Positions 63,122 to 64,000 of a stretch of 64,000 bases of DNA are shown here, one piece after another. The stretch is from the NCBI RefSeq assembly GCF_020524625.1, contig NZ_JAIVLL010000002.1, positions 806,001 to 870,000 on the forward strand, given 5' to 3'. The notes under the pieces are model-generated. The model had not been told where the DNA came from, did not search any database, and was given only the letters and a program-made list of their open reading frames with translations. Made by a program: the position numbers and the translations under genes. This DNA is from Brevundimonas poindexterae. GTDB lineage: Bacteria; Pseudomonadota; Alphaproteobacteria; Caulobacterales; Caulobacteraceae. Each line of letters starts with the position of its first letter. Position 1 is the stretch's first letter.

Positions 63122-64000
63122 TCACTCCGCCTGCAGCAGGGCTTCCATCCCCTCGCGGTAGCTGGGGTAGCGGGGACGCCAGCCGAGTTCGGCCTTGGCG
63201 CGGGCGTTGGAGAGGCGCTTGTTGTCGAGGTAGAAGCGGCGCATGGAGTCCGACACCGAGGGGTCGGTCCAGTCGATCTCGGGCGGGGTCGGCAGGCCCA
63301 TGCGGCGGGCGGTCCAGGCCATGACGGCATCGGCGGGCGAGGGCGCGTCGTCGCACAGGGTGTAGGCGCGGCCGGGGTTGGGCCGGTCCATGGAGGCCCT
63401 GAGCCCCGAGACCACATCGTCAACGTGGATGCGGTTGAAGACCTGACCGGGCTTGTGCACCAGCCGGGCGGTTCCGTCGCGCAGACGCCCGATGACATTG
63501 CGCCCGGGACCGTAGAGGGCGGGCAGGCGGAAGATCTGGATGGTCAGGCCCATGCCCTGACCGGCTTCCAGCCATTCGGCCTCGGCGCGGACGCGGCGGG
63601 CGCCGGTCAGGCTGGAGGCATGGAGAGGCTCGTCCTCGAAGGCCCAGGCACCGGCCCGGTCGCCATAGACGGCGCTGGACGAGATGTAGCCGATCCAGTC
63701 CGGCCAGGCGCCCGAGGCCGACAGCGCCGGCACAAGGGCGCGCAGGCCGGGACAGCCGGAGGGTTCGGGCGGGGTGGTGACCAGCAGGGTCTGGACGGCC
63801 GATACGGCCTCCTTGAGCGCGTCGGGATCGGCCGGATCGACGGCCTGAAAGCCGGCGTCCGCAAGCTCCGCGCGGGTGTCGGGCGAGCGCGAGGTCAGCC
63901 AGGCCGTGCCGCCCCGGGCCTGTACGTCGCGCCCGACGGCCTGACCCAGCCAGCCGCCGCCGAAGACCAGAATCGACGGGGTCTGGCGGGGGCGGGACGG
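63122..64000 (-). CDS. NAD(P)-dependent SDR/epimerase-like protein (YeeZ type), 5' partial
   Basis: The frame is open to base 64000, so the start is outside; 292 residues are visible. Rossmann loop ILVFGGGWLGQAVGRDV lies at visible residues ~10-26, then LLVTTPPEPSG, the catalytic segment YISSSAVYGDRAG with a Ser/Tyr pair, FRLPALYGPGRNVI, VFNRIHVDDVVSGL and the C-terminal ELGWRPRYPSYREGMEAL. This order matches YeeZ-like atypical SDR proteins. Substrate unknown. Confidence 0.85.
   Translation of the reverse strand, partial: PSRPRQTPSILVFGGGWLGQAVGRDVQARGGTAWLTSRSPDTRAELADAGFQAVDPADPDALKEAVSAVQTLLVTTPPEPSGCPGLRALVPALSASGAWPDWIGYISSSAVYGDRAGAWAFEDEPLHASSLTGARRVRAEAEWLEAGQGMGLTIQIFRLPALYGPGRNVIGRLRDGTARLVHKPGQVFNRIHVDDVVSGLRASMDRPNPGRAYTLCDDAPSPADAVMAWTARRMGLPTPPEIDWTDPSVSDSMRRFYLDNKRLSNARAKAELGWRPRYPSYREGMEALLQAE

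Overview
The window is a 64 kb chromosomal segment of a GC-rich alphaproteobacterium. The gene content and intergenic style point to Caulobacteraceae (Brevundimonas or Caulobacter type): an EipA/DUF1134 envelope protein, S16 with a long Ala/Glu tail, an AhpC/AhpD/OxyR cluster, a PhaR regulator, HslV with a short propeptide, and dispersed palindromic repeats. The assignment is inferred from gene families, not from a marker rRNA. No rRNA, tRNA, CRISPR array, insertion sequence or prophage was recognised. Most of the window is dense core genome; the accessory-looking parts are 7.5-9.8 kb, the small gene after fabI, and 61.4-63.1 kb.

Layout. 0-6.7 kb: proline catabolism (putA, cut by the window edge), orphan RNA ligase rtcB, HMG-CoA lyase and an ArnT-like lipid-linked-sugar transferase. 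6.7-9.8 kb: a GT2 sugar transferase, then an uncharacterised ABC permease/ATPase pair and a four-helix membrane protein. 9.9-15 kb: phaR, hemolysin III, hslVU, a stand-alone BLUF photoreceptor and moeB. 15-24 kb: a Tat-exported S9 peptidase, a D-2-hydroxyacid dehydrogenase, an SH3 protein, fabA-fabB, an antiporter and fabI. 24-30 kb: rimM, rpsP, ffh and ppc. 30-37 kb: M3 peptidase, murI, and the peroxide group ahpD-ahpC with divergent oxyR. 37-43 kb: acnA and ccmABCDG for cytochrome c maturation. 43-49 kb: ydbH-ynbE-ydbL for inter-membrane phospholipid transport, beside an M23 peptidoglycan hydrolase. 49.7-54 kb: a GT9 glycosyltransferase, infC, an S9 peptidase, rpmI and rplT. 54-60 kb: dodecin, a CBS/histidine kinase/receiver hybrid, pheS, a small conserved gene and pheT. 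60-64 kb: a lipoprotein, eipA, a structured non-coding region, a small islet with a YezG-like immunity gene between four copies of a short palindromic repeat, and a partial SDR epimerase.

How it fits together. Envelope biogenesis dominates (ArnT-like and GT2 enzymes, murI, YdbH system, M23, GT9, EipA, fatty acid synthesis), with translation, protein export, oxidative defence and central carbon metabolism between. Genes are often coupled by 4-bp ATGA/GTGA overlaps (4971, 8520, 10301, 13191, 40805, 42412, 57833). Start codons departing from ATG are common: infC ATT, fabA TTG, oxyR, phaR, moeB and pheT GTG.

Most worth a second look: the twin TTCGC-N4-GCGAA palindromes between ahpC and oxyR together with an OxyR lacking the second redox cysteine; the repeat-framed immunity-like islet with the structured non-coding DNA beside it; the uncharacterised ABC operon; and two interrupted classical translation operons (infC//rpmI and pheS//pheT).
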